In this document: in pieces, positions 62,256-64,000 of the stretch
How positions within the stretch are numbered: position 1 is the first letter of the stretch
How the letters are laid out: each line of letters opens with the position of its first letter
Notes under the pieces: generated by a model
Database searches by the model: none
What the model was told of the DNA's origin: nothing
The model's input: the letters and a program-made list of their open reading frames with translations, nothing else
Source of the DNA: Caldilineaceae bacterium bin5
GTDB taxonomy: Bacteria; Chloroflexota; Anaerolineae; Caldilineales; Caldilineaceae
NCBI GenBank assembly: GCA_002238445.1
Contig: MPML01000001.1
Span: 62,001-126,000, forward strand
DNA length: 64,000 nt
Reading direction: 5' to 3'
Program-made: the position numbers and the translations under genes

Positions 62256-63236
62256 TTACTCCATTGGATAGCGTAGCCCCCACTCCTGCCGCAAGCCATC
62301 CATCAGGCGCATGATTGCAAGTGACTCGTCAAGGGGCATCAGGTCGTGTTCGGTCAGTCCTTCCCTGAGGCAGCGGCCGCATTCTACAGCCTGGTAGTTC
62401 CAGCCATTGCCGATGGTGTCAGGGCGCACTGTCTCCGGTTCGCGGCCGTCACGGGTTATCGTGAAACCGGATGGCATCCACCAGCGATCGTGTGCGCGTA
62501 TCTCTCCCTCAGTCCCACTAATGAGTAGCGAATCGGGCGAGTTGGCTCGGACAGCAGTGGACATTACGGCCAAAGCGCCTCTCTGGTACTTGAAGAGCAT
62601 GCCTGCAATCTCGTCCACGCCGGTCACACCCAGATGCGCCAGCGACGCGACTTGGGCGGGTTCACCCAGCAAGTGATGGGCCAGCGAAATCGGGTATACA
62701 CCCACATCCAGCAACGCGCCGCCGCCAAGGGCCGGGTTAAATGTGCGACGTTCAGGATTCAGCGGGGCGCGATAGCAAAAATCTGCCTGAAACAGACGGA
62801 TGTCGCCTATTTGTCCTTCCTCTATGCGACGGACCATTTCACGAATATGAGGCAGAAAACGCGTCCACATCGCCTCCATCAGGTAAACGCCTTCGGCGCG
62901 TGCGCAGTCGATCATCTCCTGGGCCTCGGCGCTATTGATCGCGAACGGCTTCTCACATAGCACGGCCTTGCCGGCGCGCAGGCAACTGATCGTATTCTCT
63001 TTGTGCAATGGGTGAGGGGTGGCGATGTAGATGATATCCACCATGGGGTCGGCCGCAAGCGCGTCGTAGGTGGGATGCCGGTTTGGAATGCCGAAGCGAT
63101 CGGCAAACTTGTCGGCAGTTTCCTGAGAGCGGGAGCCGACGGCGACGACTTCTGCATCTTCCTCCGCGGCCAGACCGGTGGCAAAGTCACCGGCGATGCG
63201 CCCCGTTCCCAGAATACCCCAGCGAGTCTTGTCCAT
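62256..63236 (-). CDS. Gfo/Idh/MocA-family oxidoreductase (dimeric dihydrodiol dehydrogenase-like)
   Basis: A 326-residue NAD(P)-dependent sugar dehydrogenase. N-terminal GILGTGRIAGDFA and CEKPFAIN give the Rossmann and EKP motifs, and GGGALLDVGVYPISLAHHLLG is in the C-terminal domain. ATG 63236 with GGGAG 9 bases upstream is chosen over ATG 63251 and a longer frame. It differs clearly from the Gfo/Idh protein at 27444. It is divergent from the DegT aminotransferase gene, and dehydrogenase/aminotransferase pairs make amino sugars in natural-product or wall pathways. Confidence 0.9.
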   Translation of the reverse strand: MDKTRWGILGTGRIAGDFATGLAAEEDAEVVAVGSRSQETADKFADRFGIPNRHPTYDALAADPMVDIIYIATPHPLHKENTISCLRAGKAVLCEKPFAINSAEAQEMIDCARAEGVYLMEAMWTRFLPHIREMVRRIEEGQIGDIRLFQADFCYRAPLNPERRTFNPALGGGALLDVGVYPISLAHHLLGEPAQVASLAHLGVTGVDEIAGMLFKYQRGALAVMSTAVRANSPDSLLISGTEGEIRAHDRWWMPSGFTITRDGREPETVRPDTIGNGWNYQAVECGRCLREGLTEHDLMPLDESLAIMRLMDGLRQEWGLRYPME

Positions 63237-63262
63237 ATTTTCAGCTCCCATATTTTGCGTAT

Positions 63263-63315
63263 ACTGTCGATACAGTTGGGGAAGTAAAACACGACTCCTG
63301 CAGACTGTCAACAGT
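63263..63315. promoter_or_regulatory. Two ACTGT/ACAGT inverted-repeat operator candidates
   Basis: ACTGT-CGAT-ACAGT at 63263-63276 and ACTGT-CA-ACAGT at 63304-63315 lie 41 bases apart in the gap between divergent Gfo/Idh and DegT genes. The second covers the -35 of the promoter at 63305. The half-site spacing differs (4 and 2 bases), so they may not bind the same protein equally. Confidence 0.5.
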
Positions 63316-63333
63316 TTGGCGCTATGTTATACT
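63305..63333 (+). promoter_or_regulatory. Promoter candidate for DegT aminotransferase
   Basis: CTGTCA (63305-63310) and TATACT (63328-63333) are 17 bases apart. The -35 overlaps an inverted repeat, which suggests repression. The leader to the start at 63440 would be about 100 bases. Confidence 0.5.
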
Positions 63334-63439
63334 GATCGCGGTTGCTGGAGGCCAAGGGCGAAAGTGTAACAGGGGATCGACTTCTTGACTTCCAAAGACT
63401 ATCTTACCGCGCTTTCTGTCCCCAATTGGAGGACTACAC

Positions 63440-64000
63440 ATGTCAACATCTGCTGCTCCATTACTGGCCATAGACGGAGGAACACCCGCTCGCGAGCGGA
63501 TGGAGCCGTACATGGCAGCGGGCGGACAAGCCCTCGACGACGCTGAGGAGCAGGCCGTACTCGACGTGCTGCGCGCCAAACAGCTTTTCCGCTTTTTCAG
63601 CGATGAGGAAGGCGAATCGCATGCAGATAAGTTGGAGGAGGAGTTTGCACAGTCGGTCGGTTCGGCCCATGCATTGGCGGTCACTTCGGGCACGGCGGCA
63701 CTGATATGCGGTCTGCAGGGCATCGGCATCGGCCCTGGCGATGAGGTAATCGTGCCTGCCTTCACGTGGATGGCATCGGCCACATCAGTAATGGCGGTCG
63801 GCGGCATACCCATTATTGCCGAGATAGACGAGTCGCTGACACTGGATCCGGACGATGTTGAGCGCAAGATCAGCCCGCATACAAAGGCGATCATGCCGGT
63901 TCACATGCGAGGCGCGCCTGCACGGATGGATGCCATTCAGGACATTGCCGGCCGTCACGGGCTGCGCATAATCGAAGACTGCGCCCAGGGCAATGGGGCC
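63440..64000 (+). CDS. DegT/DnrJ/EryC1/StrS aminotransferase (3' end cut by window)
   Basis: 187 codons of a PLP-dependent sugar aminotransferase are visible. GSAHALAVTSGTAALICGL, GDEVIVPAFTWMASA and IIEDCAQGNGA are the family's cofactor and active-site blocks; the Schiff-base lysine lies beyond the edge. GGAGG 8 bases before the ATG decides the start. It would transfer an amino group to a keto-sugar, possibly made by the divergent Gfo/Idh enzyme. The full gene should be about 400 residues. Confidence 0.93.
   Translation, partial: MSTSAAPLLAIDGGTPARERMEPYMAAGGQALDDAEEQAVLDVLRAKQLFRFFSDEEGESHADKLEEEFAQSVGSAHALAVTSGTAALICGLQGIGIGPGDEVIVPAFTWMASATSVMAVGGIPIIAEIDESLTLDPDDVERKISPHTKAIMPVHMRGAPARMDAIQDIAGRHGLRIIEDCAQGNGA

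Noticed and set aside
1-64000. tRNA or rRNA genes.
   Set aside because: No cloverleaf with a GTTCRA-type T-loop in a plausible context and no rRNA-like conserved stretch was seen by eye; a covariance-model scan would be decisive.

Overview
The window reads as chromosomal DNA of a GC-rich, probably Gram-positive-like or monoderm bacterium. The gene content fits Chloroflexota (Anaerolineae/Caldilineae type): LysM/YkuD L,D-transpeptidases, a LysM-SH3-glycosidase, a small glycine-rich RRM protein, several phytanoyl-CoA dioxygenase-like enzymes, ASPIC/UnbV proteins, UlaG-like hydrolases, Gfo/Idh/MocA oxidoreductases and a Uma2 nuclease. The taxonomic guess is inference from gene families only. No rRNA, tRNA or CRISPR array was seen. 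Most start codons given here were moved downstream of the longest open frame to the site with the best ribosome binding site or family fit.

Layout. 1-9.7 kb: a class III aminotransferase cut by the window edge, an envelope group (two L,D-transpeptidases and a DUF3105 protein), peptide deformylase, a PaaI-like thioesterase, a LysM-SH3-GH-A glycosidase and an M20 peptidase. 9.7-21.9 kb, all minus strand: Rieske protein, two amidohydrolase paralogues, a PhyH oxygenase, two MFS exporters, an ASPIC/UnbV lipoprotein, and a sugar ABC transporter whose binding-protein gene is followed by an intercistronic hairpin. A broken ASPIC/UnbV end lies between the two MFS genes, so an ASPIC-MFS cassette appears to have been duplicated and one copy decayed. 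21.9-25.6 kb: a 3.7-kb gene-free repeat locus with two unrelated tandem arrays (139 bp; about 155 bp with a nested 10-bp repeat), diverged direct duplications, palindromes and a MITE-like element.

25.6-40.4 kb: PfkB kinase, UlaG-like hydrolase, Gfo/Idh oxidoreductase, APH-like phosphotransferase, a PD-(D/E)XK protein, an enolase-superfamily dehydratase, a second PhyH oxygenase, a frameshifted amidohydrolase with poly-C tracts, an ABC exporter, an M23 peptidase, trmD, an RRM protein and a GNAT acetyltransferase.

40.6-59.4 kb is the most coherent unit: an FdrA-like and a DUF1116 protein (relatives of E. coli oxamate carbamoyltransferase subunits), a cyclase-family hydrolase, a three-subunit molybdenum hydroxylase with an unrecognised polytopic membrane protein inside its gene set, a nucleotidyltransferase, a beta-ureidopropionase-like nitrilase, a hydantoinase/dihydropyrimidinase and a NitT/TauT/NMT1-type ABC importer. 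I infer uptake of an N-heterocycle or cyclic ureide, hydroxylation, ring opening, removal of the carbamoyl group and nitrogen salvage. A sulfatase gene on the opposite strand splits the importer genes. 59.5-64 kb: Uma2 nuclease, NmrA-like oxidoreductase, sugar isomerase/epimerase, Gfo/Idh oxidoreductase, and a DegT aminotransferase cut by the right edge, with a divergent control region carrying two inverted-repeat operator candidates. MITE-like elements lie just after two gene ends (57.96 and 61.91 kb) and in the repeat locus.
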